Assembly: GCA_022824925.1 (NCBI GenBank)
Contig: JAJDYW010000041.1
Location: 310,001 to 374,000 of the forward strand
Length of the DNA: 64,000 nucleotides
Direction: 5' to 3'
Source of the DNA: Dehalococcoidia bacterium
GTDB lineage: Bacteria; Chloroflexota; Dehalococcoidia; Tepidiformales; Tepidiformaceae
The notes beneath the pieces are model-generated. The model worked only from the letters and a program-made list of their open reading frames with translations, did not search any database and was not told the origin of the DNA. Below are positions 7,742 to 16,715 of this stretch, piece after piece (the stretch's first letter is position 1; the number at the start of each line of letters is the position of its first letter). Made by a program: the position numbers and the translations under genes.

Positions 7742-9001
7742 TTACGGTTCGTAGCGGGTGAGGACGAGGCAGCTGTTCTGGCCGCCGAAGCCGAAGCTGT
7801 TCTTCAGGACGACGTCGGGGTCGATGCGGCGTTGGCCCTCGGGGATGTAGTCGAGGTCGCAGGTGGGGTCGGGGTTCTCGAGGTTGATGGTGGGGTGGGC
7901 GAGGCCCGTCTCGAGCGTCTTGATGGCGGCAACGGTCTCGATGCCGCCGCTGGCGCCGAGGCCGTGGCCGATGAGGCTCTTGGTAGCGCTGACGGGGACC
8001 TCGTAGGCACGCTCGCCGAAGACGGTCTTGATGGCCTGGGTCTCGGCCGTGTCGCCGGCCGGCGTGCTGGTGGCGTGGGCGTTGATGTAGCCGACCTCGT
8101 CGGGATGGACGCCGGCGTCGTCGAGGGCCTCGCGCATGGCGCGGGCGGCGCCCTCGCCGCCTTCGGGGGGCGCGACCACGTGGAAGGCGTCGGAGGTGCA
8201 GCCGAAGCCGGCGAGCTCGGCGTAGACGGTGGCCCCGCGGCGGAGGGCGTGCTCCTCGCTCTCGAGGAGGATGGCGCCGGCGCCTTCGCAGGGGACGAAG
8301 CCGTCGCGGGCGGCATCGAAGGGGCGGCTGGCGGCGGCAGGGTCGCCCTCGGAGCTGGTGACGGCCTTCATGACGCAGAAGCCGGCGAGGCCGAGCTCGC
8401 TGATGCCGGCCTCGCAGCCGCCGGAGAGGACGACATCGGCGCGGCCGTTGCGGATCATGAGGGCGGCCTCGCCGATGGCCTGGGTGCCGGCCGCGCAGGC
8501 GGTCACGACGGTGCCGTTGTAGCCGCGCAGGCCGTACTGCATCGCTACCTGGGCGCCGGCCATGTTGGCGAGCTGCTTCGAGAAGAAGAGCGGGTCGATG
8601 CGCATGCCGCCGCGTTTGAAAAGGGTGTGGGCGGCCTCCTGGATGCCGGGGTAGCCGCCCCCGCCGTTCCCGACGAGGACGCCGACGCGGTCGAGGTTCT
8701 GGGAGGCGAGCTCGAGGGAGGCGTCGGCGATGGCCTCGCCCGCGGCAGCGACCATGAGCTGGGAGAAGCGGCCCATGCGGCGGGCGGCCTTGCGGTCCAT
8801 GAAGTCGGCGGGCACAAACTCGGGGATCTCCCCGGCGAACTTGCAGGGGAAGTCGGTCGTGTCGAAGAACGTGATGTGGTCGATGCCGGAGTGTCCGGCG
8901 AGCATGTTGTCCCAGAAAGCGGGTACGCCGATGCCTGCCGGGGTCACCGCCCCAAGGCCCGTCACGAGTACGCGGGTGCGCGAGCGCAGCAGCTCGTTCA
9001 T
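7742..9001 (-). CDS. fabF: 3-oxoacyl-[acyl-carrier-protein] synthase II
   Basis: Condensing enzyme of fatty-acid synthesis: malonyl-ACP + acyl-ACP to 3-oxoacyl-ACP. 419 residues with the KAS II catalytic triad: Cys in VTACAAGTQ near residue 166, His in NAHATSTPAGD near 305, and His in ATKSLIGHGLGASG near 340; also the C-terminal SFGFGGQN. It is isolated from other fab genes, so a role in a specialised acyl chain is also possible. TACCCT lies 8 nt before the ATG. The small downstream gene at 7732 follows in the same direction. Confidence 0.9.
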   Translation of the reverse strand: MNELLRSRTRVLVTGLGAVTPAGIGVPAFWDNMLAGHSGIDHITFFDTTDFPCKFAGEIPEFVPADFMDRKAARRMGRFSQLMVAAAGEAIADASLELASQNLDRVGVLVGNGGGGYPGIQEAAHTLFKRGGMRIDPLFFSKQLANMAGAQVAMQYGLRGYNGTVVTACAAGTQAIGEAALMIRNGRADVVLSGGCEAGISELGLAGFCVMKAVTSSEGDPAAASRPFDAARDGFVPCEGAGAILLESEEHALRRGATVYAELAGFGCTSDAFHVVAPPEGGEGAARAMREALDDAGVHPDEVGYINAHATSTPAGDTAETQAIKTVFGERAYEVPVSATKSLIGHGLGASGGIETVAAIKTLETGLAHPTINLENPDPTCDLDYIPEGQRRIDPDVVLKNSFGFGGQNSCLVLTRYEP

Positions 9002-9066
9002 CGAAAACTAGGGTACAGGGAGCCCGGATCACCCGCGAGCGCGGCGCGCCCCGGAGAGCTCCCTGC

Positions 9067-9072
9067 TACGCT
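9067..9072 (+). promoter_or_regulatory. -10 hexamer, leaderless start at 9079
   Basis: TACGCT ends 6 nt before the ATG at 9079, with pyrimidine-rich sequence and no ribosome binding site between. Confidence 0.45.
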
Positions 9073-9078
9073 TCCTTC

Positions 9079-9748
9079 ATGGTCGATGCCGCCCTTCCCG
9101 GCCACGTGGCCTCGCGCCGTCGCGACGGGCGCTACGAGGTGCTGCTGCACCGCTCGGTGGCGCTCATCGGCAAGGAGCGGGTGGAGATCCGGAGCGCGCG
9201 GAGCACCGTGGTGCTGCCGGCGCTGGGGGTCGTGCTGGGGGGCGGGGCGGGGGCGCTGATCGCAGTCGAGGCGGGCGACCTGCCCTTCGGGCTGCTGGTG
9301 GGGCTGCTGCTCTTCGCCCTGCTGGCCTTCCCCATCTCCGTGATGGCGCTGGTGACGGCGGTAATGGGGGCGGACGTGGTGGTCGACGGGCGCAAGGGGT
9401 CGGCGACGTGGCAGCAGGGGTACCTGGGGATGGGGGTGGGGACACGCGAGCTGGTGCCGTTCGCCAAGATCGACCACCTCGAAATCACGATCGAGGGGGA
9501 CGCGCCGGATCGCTGGCGCGAGGAGCGGGATGTCCTGCGGCAATTCGCGCTGGTGCTGGTGAAGGAATCGGGGAAGCGGCTGACGCTGACACAGGTGCCG
9601 GTTCCCGCCGGGGACCAGACCGACGGGATGGACCGCACCCTGGCGGTCGCCACGGCCGTCGCGAACCTGACCGGCGCCGAGGTGCGGCTGCCGGAAGGCT
9701 GGGAGCTGGTCGAGCTCTCCGAGGACGAAGCCGCGGGAGGAGCAGGCA

Positions 9749-9756
<8 letters not shown>
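9079..9756 (+). CDS. Membrane protein of unknown function
   Basis: 225 residues. A short N-terminal strand-rich segment (RYEVLLHRSVALIGKERVEI) precedes two or three hydrophobic stretches between about residues 45 and 100. After these comes a soluble domain of alternating strands (ELVPFAKIDHLEITIEG, FALVLVKESGKRLTLTQVP) and a C-terminal helix. The strand pattern resembles a bacterial pleckstrin-like membrane protein, but I see no diagnostic motif. Its last 8 nt overlap the CoA-binding protein gene, so the two are translationally linked. Confidence 0.6.
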
Positions 9757-10168
<412 letters not shown>

Positions 10169-10232
10169 CGCCCGGGAGCCGCCCGGTAGCTTCGCCCGTA
10201 CAATGCCGGGACGCCCACCATCAGGAGTCCCC

Positions 10233-11789
10233 ATGAACGCGTCCTACGCCTTCGAGCCGCCTCCAGGAGATGAGGAAACCTCCCTCCGCCTGATCCCCCA
10301 CGTGTTGCGGCCGCTGCCGCCGCTGGCGCAGGAGATGTTCGAGACCTTCATGCGGGCCTTCGGGGGACGCGCCGTGCACCTGAACGGGTACACGTACCTG
10401 GGCGGCGGGAGCGGCGAGCCCGCCGCGGCCCTGGAGCCATCCCCCTACCCGGACGGCCGCAACGCCTGGGAGCAACACGCCCTGCCGCGAGTGCGCGAGA
10501 TCTGCGAGGCGCTGTGGTCGGAGGACTACGAGCCGTGGCCGCTGGAACAGATCGCGCAGGCGCTGCCGGGATACATGGGCGAGGCGGGGCGCGGGTTTGC
10601 GTACACAATGCAGCCGCTGATGGTGATCGCGGGGCCGGCGAGCGCGCTGATGGTCTTCCTGGGGGAGAAGCTGGCGGAGCTGGGCGACCGGGACCAGCTG
10701 GTCGCAGGGCTGGTGCAGGGGGTGGAGAACGAGTCGGCGGCGCGCGGTTTGAAGCTGGAGGCGCTGGCGCCGTTCCTGCAGGCCTCGCCGGAGCTGCTGG
10801 CGGCGGTACAGGCGGGCGATCTCGCGGCGGCGCGGGCAGCGGAGGGCGGGGAGGCGTTCGGGGCGGCCTTCGATGCCTACCTGGAGGACTACGGACACGG
10901 CTCGCAGACGTGGTGGGAGCTGCACACGCCGACGTGGGGAGAGGAGCCGGGGGCGGCGCTCCGCCTGCTGGCCGGCTACGTGGCCGACCCTGAGCGGGCG
11001 CCGGCCGCGGCGCACGCCCGGTCGGCAGCGCAACGGGAGGAGACCACCGCACGGTGCGAGGCGGCACTCGCGGACGAGGGCGACCGGGAGCGATTCCGTG
11101 CACTCGTGGAGGGGGCGGCCGACTACGTGTTCGTGATCGAGGGCCGGGCGCACTGGCAGCAGAACTGCGTGGGCGCGCTGCGGCCGGCGTGCCTCGCGCT
11201 GGGGCGGAAGCTGGCGGCGCGGGGAGCCCTGGAAGCCGCCGAGGACGTGTTCCACCTGCGGCTGGGGGAGCTGGGGCCGCTGGCGGTGGAGCCATCGGGG
11301 GCGCTGCTGGAGACGATCGGCGCGCGGAAGGTGGAGCTGGCCGCGTGGGCGGGGCTGGCGCCGCCGCTGACACTGGGACCGCCGCCCGAGGCGCCGCCGG
11401 CGGGGGGACCGCCGAACCCGATCGCGCTGATGTTCGGCGGTCCCGCCGAGGACACCGGCGACCCGCTCCTGCTGAAGGGGAAGGGAGCGAGCCGCGGGGT
11501 GGTGACGGGAACGGCACGCGTGGTGGTGAGCCTGGAGGAGGCGGAAGCGCTGCAGCCGGGGGAGATCCTGGTCTGCCCGTTCACGGCGCCCTCGTGGATG
11601 CCCGTGTTCACGACCGCCGCCGCGATCGTGACGAACCAGGGCGGGGTGCTCTCGCACGCCGCCATCGAGGCGCGGGAGTACGGCATTCCCTGCGTGACGG
11701 GCACCGAAGAGGGCACGCGGGTCATTCCCGACGGGGCGACCGTGACGGTCGACGGGCTGGCCGGGACCGTGCGCATCCACGCCGACTGA
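10233..11789 (+). CDS. PEP-utilising-enzyme swivel (phosphohistidine) domain protein
   Basis: 518 residues. The last 110 are a PEP-utiliser mobile domain: KGKGASRGVVTGTARVV, LVCPFTAPSWMPVF and GGVLSHAAIEAREYGIPCV, in which the His of LSHAA is the phosphorylated residue in relatives. The first 390 residues are helical (for example DYGHGSQTWWELHTPTW) and resemble the central region of PEP synthase/rifampin-phosphotransferase-like proteins. There is no N-terminal ATP-grasp domain, so any phosphoryl donor must come from elsewhere. The start is ATG 10233 with GGAG nearby; TACAAT at 10199-10204 is a likely -10. Confidence 0.72.
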   Translation: MNASYAFEPPPGDEETSLRLIPHVLRPLPPLAQEMFETFMRAFGGRAVHLNGYTYLGGGSGEPAAALEPSPYPDGRNAWEQHALPRVREICEALWSEDYEPWPLEQIAQALPGYMGEAGRGFAYTMQPLMVIAGPASALMVFLGEKLAELGDRDQLVAGLVQGVENESAARGLKLEALAPFLQASPELLAAVQAGDLAAARAAEGGEAFGAAFDAYLEDYGHGSQTWWELHTPTWGEEPGAALRLLAGYVADPERAPAAAHARSAAQREETTARCEAALADEGDRERFRALVEGAADYVFVIEGRAHWQQNCVGALRPACLALGRKLAARGALEAAEDVFHLRLGELGPLAVEPSGALLETIGARKVELAAWAGLAPPLTLGPPPEAPPAGGPPNPIALMFGGPAEDTGDPLLLKGKGASRGVVTGTARVVVSLEEAEALQPGEILVCPFTAPSWMPVFTTAAAIVTNQGGVLSHAAIEAREYGIPCVTGTEEGTRVIPDGATVTVDGLAGTVRIHAD

Positions 11790-11805
11790 CCGCGGGGAGG
11801 GGCGT

Positions 11806-12327
11806 GTGACGTCGCCGGAGGAGGTCGCGGGGTACGTCTCCCCGTACCCGTACGTGCAGCGTCTGCAGGACCGGATGGACGAGATCCTCGACCGGCAGGT
11901 GCCGAACTCGGGGCGCTTCTGCGGGTTCTGCTTCGCGCGGCTGGCCGGCGACACCGAGCGCTGTCCCTACTGCCGCACGGAGACGGCGGATCTCGCGACG
12001 GTGGAGTCGGTGCCGCGCGAGGCGCTGCTGATCTACCGGGCGAAGAAGCGCACGGAGGAGCGGTGGGTGTACGGCGGGGCGATGCTGGGGCTGCTGATCG
12101 CGGCAGGGGTGTTCGTAGCGCTCGTGGTGTACGGGACGGACCTGGTGGGGAGCCGCAGCATCGCGCTGGGGATCGCGTTTCTCGCGCTGATCGGCGGGGG
12201 GTACGTGCTGGCGCAGCTCTTCGGGCCGCTCATCTGCGGGCAGGTGGGGTACCGGCGGGGGTCGCGCAAGCGAGACGAGCTGTGGGCAGCGTTCCTGGAG
12301 AAGCGGGGAAGCGAGGACGGGGGCTAG
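11806..12327 (+). CDS. Zinc-ribbon membrane protein of unknown function
   Basis: 173 residues from a GTG start 16 nt after the preceding stop. Two CxxC knuckles (FCGFC and RCPYC, about residues 38-56) form a probable zinc ribbon. Two hydrophobic segments follow (MLGLLIAAGVFVALVVYG and IALGIAFLALIGGGYVLAQL), with a short basic tail. The arrangement suggests a small membrane protein with the ribbon in the cytoplasm. Its stop shares the tetranucleotide CTAG with the stop of the convergent biotin-carrier gene. Confidence 0.65.
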   Translation: MTSPEEVAGYVSPYPYVQRLQDRMDEILDRQVPNSGRFCGFCFARLAGDTERCPYCRTETADLATVESVPREALLIYRAKKRTEERWVYGGAMLGLLIAAGVFVALVVYGTDLVGSRSIALGIAFLALIGGGYVLAQLFGPLICGQVGYRRGSRKRDELWAAFLEKRGSEDGG

Positions 12328-12545
12328 GCGTCGACGCGGAGGAGCGTCTGGCCCTCCTCGACGTTCTCCTCGGGGGCGACGAGCACCTCGGCGACGGTGC
12401 CGGCCTCGGGGCACTCGACGGGGATCTCCATCTTCATGGACTCGAGCACGAGCACGTCCTGGCGGGCGCGGACGGCGTCGCCGGGCTTCACCAGCACTTC
12501 GAGGACGGAACCGGACATGGGGGCGGGGACATCGATGGCGGCCAC
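12324..12545 (-). CDS. Biotin carboxyl carrier-type (biotinyl/lipoyl) protein
   Basis: 73 residues forming a single biotinyl domain: VPAPMSGSVLEVLVKPGDAV at the N-terminus and the biotinylation site ESMKMEI near residue 36, the Lys between two Met. A stand-alone carrier of this size normally serves an acyl-CoA or oxaloacetate-type carboxylase whose other subunits are encoded elsewhere; none is in the window. It starts with GTG 12545, exactly 6 nt after TAGAGT, a leaderless start. Confidence 0.85.
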   Translation of the reverse strand: MAAIDVPAPMSGSVLEVLVKPGDAVRARQDVLVLESMKMEIPVECPEAGTVAEVLVAPEENVEEGQTLLRVDA

Positions 12546-12551
12546 GGCGGC

Positions 12552-12557
12552 ACTCTA
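12552..12557 (-). promoter_or_regulatory. -10 hexamer of the biotin-carrier gene
   Basis: Minus-strand TAGAGT is followed by 6 nt and the GTG at 12545, with no ribosome binding site. Confidence 0.5.
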
Positions 12558-12637
12558 CCGCGCGGCGGGCGGGGGAGGCGAGGGGGAAGCGTCAAGATTG
12601 CGGGGGGTTGGGGGGCTGCCCATACTGAGATGCAGGC

Positions 12638-12958
12638 ATGGCGAACGTGGCCCCTGTCGTTACCGAGCACGCCGTGGAGCTTGAGCGGCTCTGCCGGCGT
12701 CATCACGTCCGGCGGCTCGACCTGTTCGGGTCGGCTGCGACGGGCGCCTACCGGCCAGACGAGAGCGACCTCGACTTCCTCGTGGAGTTTCAGCCGATCG
12801 ACTCGGACAGCGTGTACGCGAACGCCTACTTCGGCCTGCTAGAAGGGCTGGGGGACCTCTTCGGGCGTCCCATCGACCTGGTCGTCGAGTCGACCATCGA
12901 CAACCCCTACTTCCGGGAGTCCGTCGAGGAGTCCAGGACGCTGGTCTATGCGGCCTGA
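12638..12958 (+). CDS. mntA: MntA-type minimal nucleotidyltransferase (antitoxin)
   Basis: 106 residues. The nucleotidyltransferase signature LFGSAATGAYRPDESDLDFLV near residue 30 contains the GS and DxD catalytic motifs, and IDLVVES near residue 83 supplies the third acidic residue. In characterised MntA-HepT pairs the transferase neutralises HepT by adding AMP to a tyrosine. Its end overlaps hepT by 11 nt, the usual arrangement. The ATG is preceded by a CATACT hexamer. Confidence 0.85.
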   Translation: MANVAPVVTEHAVELERLCRRHHVRRLDLFGSAATGAYRPDESDLDFLVEFQPIDSDSVYANAYFGLLEGLGDLFGRPIDLVVESTIDNPYFRESVEESRTLVYAA

Positions 12959-13289
12959 GTCGAAGAAGTACCTCTTTGACATCCAGAGAGCGGCTCATCT
13001 TGTCGGTGAGTTCGCCGGCACCAGGACATTCGCGGAGTACATGGGGGACACGATGTTGCGTGCCGCCGTGGAGCGAGAGTTCACAATCATTGGTGAGGCC
13101 ATGTCGCAGCTAGCGCGCCGTGACGAGGCCACCGCGGCCCGCATTAGCGACTCAGATCGAATCATCGCTTTCCGCAACGTCCTTGTTCACGGATACACCT
13201 TCGTAGACAACCGCCTGGTCTGGCAGGCCATCACCGAGGACCTGCCGACTCTCCTCACCGAGGTCGAGACCTTGCTGACCGAGGACTGA
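12948..13289 (+). CDS. hepT: HepT-type HEPN toxin
   Basis: 113 residues of helices (KKYLFDIQRAAHLVGEFAG, EREFTIIGEAMSQLARRD) ending with RNVLVHGYTFVD near residue 83. This holds the HEPN ribonuclease motif Rx4H with the following HxY tyrosine, the residue AMPylated by MntA in studied pairs. HEPN toxins cleave RNA. It overlaps mntA by 11 nt, so the two are translated together. All catalytic residues are present, so the locus is probably functional. Confidence 0.85.
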   Translation: MRPESKKYLFDIQRAAHLVGEFAGTRTFAEYMGDTMLRAAVEREFTIIGEAMSQLARRDEATAARISDSDRIIAFRNVLVHGYTFVDNRLVWQAITEDLPTLLTEVETLLTED

Positions 13290-13392
13290 ACGCGCCCAAC
13301 CCGGCCCTGCTCGCGCCTCCGGCGGGAGCCTGTACACTTTCTGAACGGGTCGGCTTCCCATACGAGAGGGGAGCGCCCGGAGCGAGTCCACC

Positions 13393-14697
13393 ATGCCGGT
13401 TGTTGTGGTTGTTGGTGGGCAGTGGGGCGACGAGGGCAAGGGCCGCATCGTCGACCTGCTGGCCCGAAAGGCGCGTGTCGTTGCGCGGTACTCGGCGGGG
13501 AATAACGCCGGGCACACGATCGTGAACGAGCTCGGCGAGTTCAAGCTGCACCTCGTGCCGGCGGGCATCTTCTACCCGGAAAAGACCTGCGTCATCGGGA
13601 ACGGCGTCGCTATCGACCCGGAGGTGCTGCTGGGCGAGATCTCGCAGCTCGATTCGCGCGGCATCGATACCAGCAAGCTCTGGGTGAGCGCGCGCGCGCA
13701 GGTGGTGATGCCCTGGCACCGGCTGATCGACCGTCTCGAGGAAGAGCGCCTCGGAGCGGGCGCGATCGGAACGACGGGGAAGGGCATCGGGCCGTGCTTC
13801 ACCGACAAGGTGGCGCGGCGCGGCATCCGCATCGTCGACCTGCTGGAGCCGGAGGACCTGCTAGAGCGCATGCGCTCGGTGGTCGAGTACCAGAACGCGG
13901 TGATCACGGGCGTCTACGGGGGCGAGCCGATCGACCTGCAGGCGGCCTTCGAGGAGTACCGGGCGTTCGGCCAGCGGCTGCGGCCGTTCGTGGCAGACAC
14001 GCAGCGGGTCGTCTCGGAGGCGCTGCACGCGGGCGAGTACGTGCTCCTGGAGGGGGCGCAGGGCTCGCTGCTCGACCTCGACCACGGGACCTACGAATAC
14101 GTGACCTCGAGCGTGCCGAGCAGCACGGCCGGCGGGGCGACGCTGGGCGTGGGCATCGGGCCGACGGACGTGCAGCGGGCGATCGGGGTGTTCAAGAGCT
14201 ACTGCACGCGGGTCGGCAACGGACCCTTCCCGACGGAGCTGTTCGGGGAGATGGCGGACAAGCTGCGCGACCACGGCAAGGAGTTCGGCCGGGGCGAGTA
14301 CGGCACGACGACGGGCCGTCCGCGGCGGATCGGCTGGCTCGACACGGTAGCGGCGCGCTACTCGGTCGGGTTCAACGGGCTCTCGGCGCTGGCGCTGACG
14401 CGGCTCGACGTGCTCGACGGGCTGCCGGCGCTGAAGCTATGTACGGCCTACGAGATCGACGGCGAGATCGTGAAGACGATGCCGGCGAGCGCCTCGGAGC
14501 TGCGCCGGGCGAAGCCGGTCTACGAGGAGCTTCCGGGCTGGACCGAGCCGACCTCGGGCGTGCGCAACTTCGACGACCTGCCGCAGGAAGCGCAGGTCTA
14601 CATCCGGCGGGTGGAGTCGCTGCTGGGGGTCCCGGTGGACCTGATCTCGGTGGGGCCGGAGCGCGAGCAGGCGATCATCGTCAACCCGATCTTTTAG
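13393..14697 (+). CDS. purA: Adenylosuccinate synthetase
   Basis: First committed step from IMP to AMP: IMP + L-aspartate + GTP to adenylosuccinate. 434 residues, normal length. The GTP-binding GGQWGDEGKG is at residues 8-17 with the catalytic Asp13, NNAGHTIV near 37 supplies the catalytic His, GTTGKGIGP near 130 binds IMP, and LEGAQGSLLDLDHGTYEYVTSS and TTTGRPRRIGWLD follow. A possible promoter has TACACT at 13333-13338, leaving a leader of about 50 nt. Single-gene unit; purF lies 6.5 kb away. Confidence 0.96.
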   Translation: MPVVVVVGGQWGDEGKGRIVDLLARKARVVARYSAGNNAGHTIVNELGEFKLHLVPAGIFYPEKTCVIGNGVAIDPEVLLGEISQLDSRGIDTSKLWVSARAQVVMPWHRLIDRLEEERLGAGAIGTTGKGIGPCFTDKVARRGIRIVDLLEPEDLLERMRSVVEYQNAVITGVYGGEPIDLQAAFEEYRAFGQRLRPFVADTQRVVSEALHAGEYVLLEGAQGSLLDLDHGTYEYVTSSVPSSTAGGATLGVGIGPTDVQRAIGVFKSYCTRVGNGPFPTELFGEMADKLRDHGKEFGRGEYGTTTGRPRRIGWLDTVAARYSVGFNGLSALALTRLDVLDGLPALKLCTAYEIDGEIVKTMPASASELRRAKPVYEELPGWTEPTSGVRNFDDLPQEAQVYIRRVESLLGVPVDLISVGPEREQAIIVNPIF

Positions 14698-14815
14698 GAG
14701 AGCGCGGCGTTGGCACGCGGCTGAGAAGAGCGCTCGCTTCGCTCGCCGAGGAGAGCGGCGGCCTGTGGCCGCCTGAGGAGAGGGCGTGGCTGGCGCCGCG
14801 CTGAGTGGGTGGGCG

Positions 14816-15733
14816 TTAGAGAGTCGTGAGAAAACGGGCGAGGGCGGCCTTGCGCTCGGGGCTGGTCATCATGGTGTCGGTGACCACGCAGGTGAGGCCG
14901 AGGGCCTCGACCCGCGGGACGAGGGCGCGGTCTTCTTCGTCGATAACCATGACGTCGACGAGGTCGCGGTAGACCTCGGCGACGCCGGCGGCGGAGACCT
15001 CGTGGCCGAGGCTGGCGAGCATCTTCGCGGCGGGGCCCTTGATCGCCTGGCCGCCGACGATAGGGCTGACGGCGATGCGCCGGGCGCGGCTCTCCACGAC
15101 GGCTTCTCGCACCCCGGGGACGGCGAGGATGGGGCCAATGCTGACGAAGGGATTGCTGGGCGCGATGATGAGGCGGTCGGCCTCGCGGATGGCGTCGAGG
15201 ACACCGGGGGCGGGGGCGGCTTCGTCGGCGCCGGCGAAGCGCACGCCCGTTACGTCGGGCTCGGTCGCCAGGCGCACCATGTAGTCCTGGAAGTCGAGCT
15301 CACCGTCGGCGGTGAGGACGTGGGTGGCGACGCGCTCGTTGGTGACGGGCAGGATCGTCGTGGCGACGCCGAAGGCCTCCGTGAGCTCGGCCACGATGTC
15401 GTGCATGGGGCGGCCTTCACGCAGCAGGCGGGTGCGGTGGACGGCGGTGGCGAGGTCGCGGTCGCCGAGGTTGAACCAGCGTCCATACCCGAAGCGGCGG
15501 AGGGCGTCGACGACGGTGAAGGTGTCGCCTTCAAGGCCCCAGCCCGTCTCGGGGTTGACCACCCCGGCGAGCGAGTAGATGACGATGTCGGTATCGGGGG
15601 AGACGTGCAGGCCGAACATCTCGACGTCGTCGGCGACGTTGGAGACGACGGTGACGGAGGCGGGGTCGACAACCTGGACGAGACCCTGGAGGAATCGGGC
15701 GGCGCCCACGCCGCCGGCGAGCACGGTGTCCAT
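14816..15733 (-). CDS. cofD: 2-phospho-L-lactate (or phosphoenolpyruvate) transferase
   Basis: Makes dehydro-F420-0 or F420-0 by transferring the phospho-lactyl/enolpyruvyl group from a GDP derivative to the deazaflavin Fo. 305 residues with the family's N-terminal LAGGVGAARFLQGL, the SNVADDVEMFGLHVSPDTD segment with acidic metal ligands, the GWGLEGDTF motif, FNLGDRDLATAVHR, and IIAPSNPFVSIGPIL near residue 190. It implies this organism makes coenzyme F420; other cof genes are not here. TAGAAT at 15740-15745 lies exactly 6 nt before the ATG, a leaderless start. Confidence 0.92.
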   Translation of the reverse strand: MDTVLAGGVGAARFLQGLVQVVDPASVTVVSNVADDVEMFGLHVSPDTDIVIYSLAGVVNPETGWGLEGDTFTVVDALRRFGYGRWFNLGDRDLATAVHRTRLLREGRPMHDIVAELTEAFGVATTILPVTNERVATHVLTADGELDFQDYMVRLATEPDVTGVRFAGADEAAPAPGVLDAIREADRLIIAPSNPFVSIGPILAVPGVREAVVESRARRIAVSPIVGGQAIKGPAAKMLASLGHEVSAAGVAEVYRDLVDVMVIDEEDRALVPRVEALGLTCVVTDTMMTSPERKAALARFLTTL

Positions 15734-15739
15734 GGGGGC

Positions 15740-15745
15740 ATTCTA
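15740..15745 (-). promoter_or_regulatory. -10 hexamer of leaderless cofD
   Basis: Minus-strand TAGAAT is followed by GCCCCC and the ATG at 15733, the clearest example of the leaderless pattern in the window. Confidence 0.6.
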
Positions 15746-15760
15746 GGGGCGGCGCGCCGC

Positions 15761-15779
15761 ATAGCGTATTTGCTATACT
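15761..15779 (+). promoter_or_regulatory. Palindrome and -10 of the HigBA-like operon
   Basis: ATAGC-GTATTT-GCTAT is an inverted repeat at 15761-15776 that overlaps TATACT (15774-15779), the likely -10 for the toxin gene at 15790. An operator for the HTH antitoxin would be expected here. The AT-richness stands out from its surroundings. Confidence 0.5.
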
Positions 15780-15789
15780 AGCCACTATC

Positions 15790-16146
15790 GTGCCCTGGGC
15801 AGTGCGGACGTTCACGTCGGAAAGCGGCCAGAAGCCGGTGGATGACTGGCTCCGCAGCCTGGAACCGGAAGCCGGAGCAGTCGTGATCAACGTCATTGAT
15901 CTGCTTGAGGAACACGGGCCCGGTCTGGGCATGCCACACACACGGCCCCTGGGCGATGGCCTCTGGGAGCTGCGGGCCCGTGACCGGGCGGGGATCTACC
16001 GCGTGATCTACTTCCACTGGTTCCGGCGGACGTTCGGGCTCCTCCACGGCTTCACGAAGAAGACCCAGCGAACGCCACGGACTGAGATCGAAACGGCCGC
16101 GAAGCGGCAAGCGACCTGGCTCGCCAGGGAGGAGAGGTATTCCTGA
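15790..16146 (+). CDS. RelE/HigB-like (Gp49 family) toxin
   Basis: 118 residues. The pattern VRTFTSESGQKPVDDWLRSL, LEEHGPGLGMPHTRPLGDGLWELRARDRAGIYRVIYFHW and FGLLHGFTKKTQRTPRTEIETAAKR matches the phage-derived Gp49-like/HigB family, which cleaves mRNA on ribosomes; the basic and aromatic residues in LWELR...YRVIYF and HGFTKKTQ are the usual active-site positions. It precedes a helix-turn-helix gene in toxin-first order, as in higBA. GTG start; TATACT lies 10 nt upstream. Confidence 0.8.
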   Translation: MPWAVRTFTSESGQKPVDDWLRSLEPEAGAVVINVIDLLEEHGPGLGMPHTRPLGDGLWELRARDRAGIYRVIYFHWFRRTFGLLHGFTKKTQRTPRTEIETAAKRQATWLAREERYS

Positions 16147-16210
16147 CGCTGAACTACTGCCTAGAAGGGGAGACAGCGCGAGCTCCATCGCTCGCCGACG
16201 GGAGACTGTT

Positions 16211-16543
16211 ATGACCGACTGGAAGGACCTCAAGGCGGAACTGCTTGCGGACCCGGACACGCGGGTCGCGTATGAAACCATCAGACCGCGCTACCAGCTC
16301 GCGAGCCTGCTGATCACCCTCAGGCGCGTTACGGGGCTTTCGCAGGCGGCGGTGGCGGAGCGGGCGGGCATGACCCAGCCCGAGGTCTCCCGGATCGAGG
16401 CTGCCGAAGTCCAGCCCACCTGGCGAACCATCCAGCGGCTGCTCGCGGCGTTCGATGCGGAAATCGAGGTCAGGGTCCGTGGCGCCGATGGCGAGGTTGA
16501 GAGCCTGACGCTGGAGCCACCATCGCCGGCGGTTAGTCCCTGA
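16211..16543 (+). CDS. XRE-family helix-turn-helix antitoxin (HigA-like)
   Basis: 110 residues. An N-terminal helix (LKAELLADPDTRVAYETIRP) typical of antitoxins partnering Gp49 toxins is followed by a helix-turn-helix at about residues 46-80 (GLSQAAVAERAGMTQPEVSRIE), then a strand and a short tail. It probably binds its own promoter (palindrome at 15761) and the toxin. The 64-nt gap to the toxin gene is larger than usual and contains CTAGAA and a GGGAG ribosome site 9 nt before ATG. Confidence 0.8.
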   Translation: MTDWKDLKAELLADPDTRVAYETIRPRYQLASLLITLRRVTGLSQAAVAERAGMTQPEVSRIEAAEVQPTWRTIQRLLAAFDAEIEVRVRGADGEVESLTLEPPSPAVSP

Positions 16544-16564
16544 ACGGCCCACAGCGGTTTCGGC

Positions 16565-16640
16565 TGGCGCCCCCGGCAGGACTCGAACCCACAACCCCCT
16601 GGTCCGAAGCCAGGTGCTCTCTCCATTGAGCTACGGAGGC
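16565..16640 (-). tRNA. tRNA-Arg (anticodon TCG)
   Basis: Reading the minus strand from 16640, the acceptor GCCTCCG pairs with CGGGGGC (one T-G wobble). The anticodon stem CCTGG/CCAGG encloses the loop CTTCGGA, giving anticodon TCG for CGA-family arginine codons. The T-arm GTGGGTTCGAGTCCTGC is canonical. Discriminator G is followed by an encoded CCA at 16565-16567. Confidence 0.95.
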
Positions 16641-16703
16641 GTGCTTCCAGCTTACTACGACCATCCCGCCCGCCCACACGCGCCCGACGGGGGGCGACCC
16701 GGC

Positions 16704-16709
16704 TAAGCT
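16704..16709 (+). promoter_or_regulatory. -10 hexamer of leaderless ribD
   Basis: TAAGCT ends exactly 6 nt before the ATG at 16716, with no ribosome binding site in between. Confidence 0.5.
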
Positions 16710-16715
16710 GGGGCG

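Noticed and set aside
10221..11954. 577-codon minus-strand open frame
   Set aside because: Opposite the swivel-domain gene; its product is low-complexity Arg/Pro/His-rich and lacks any motif.
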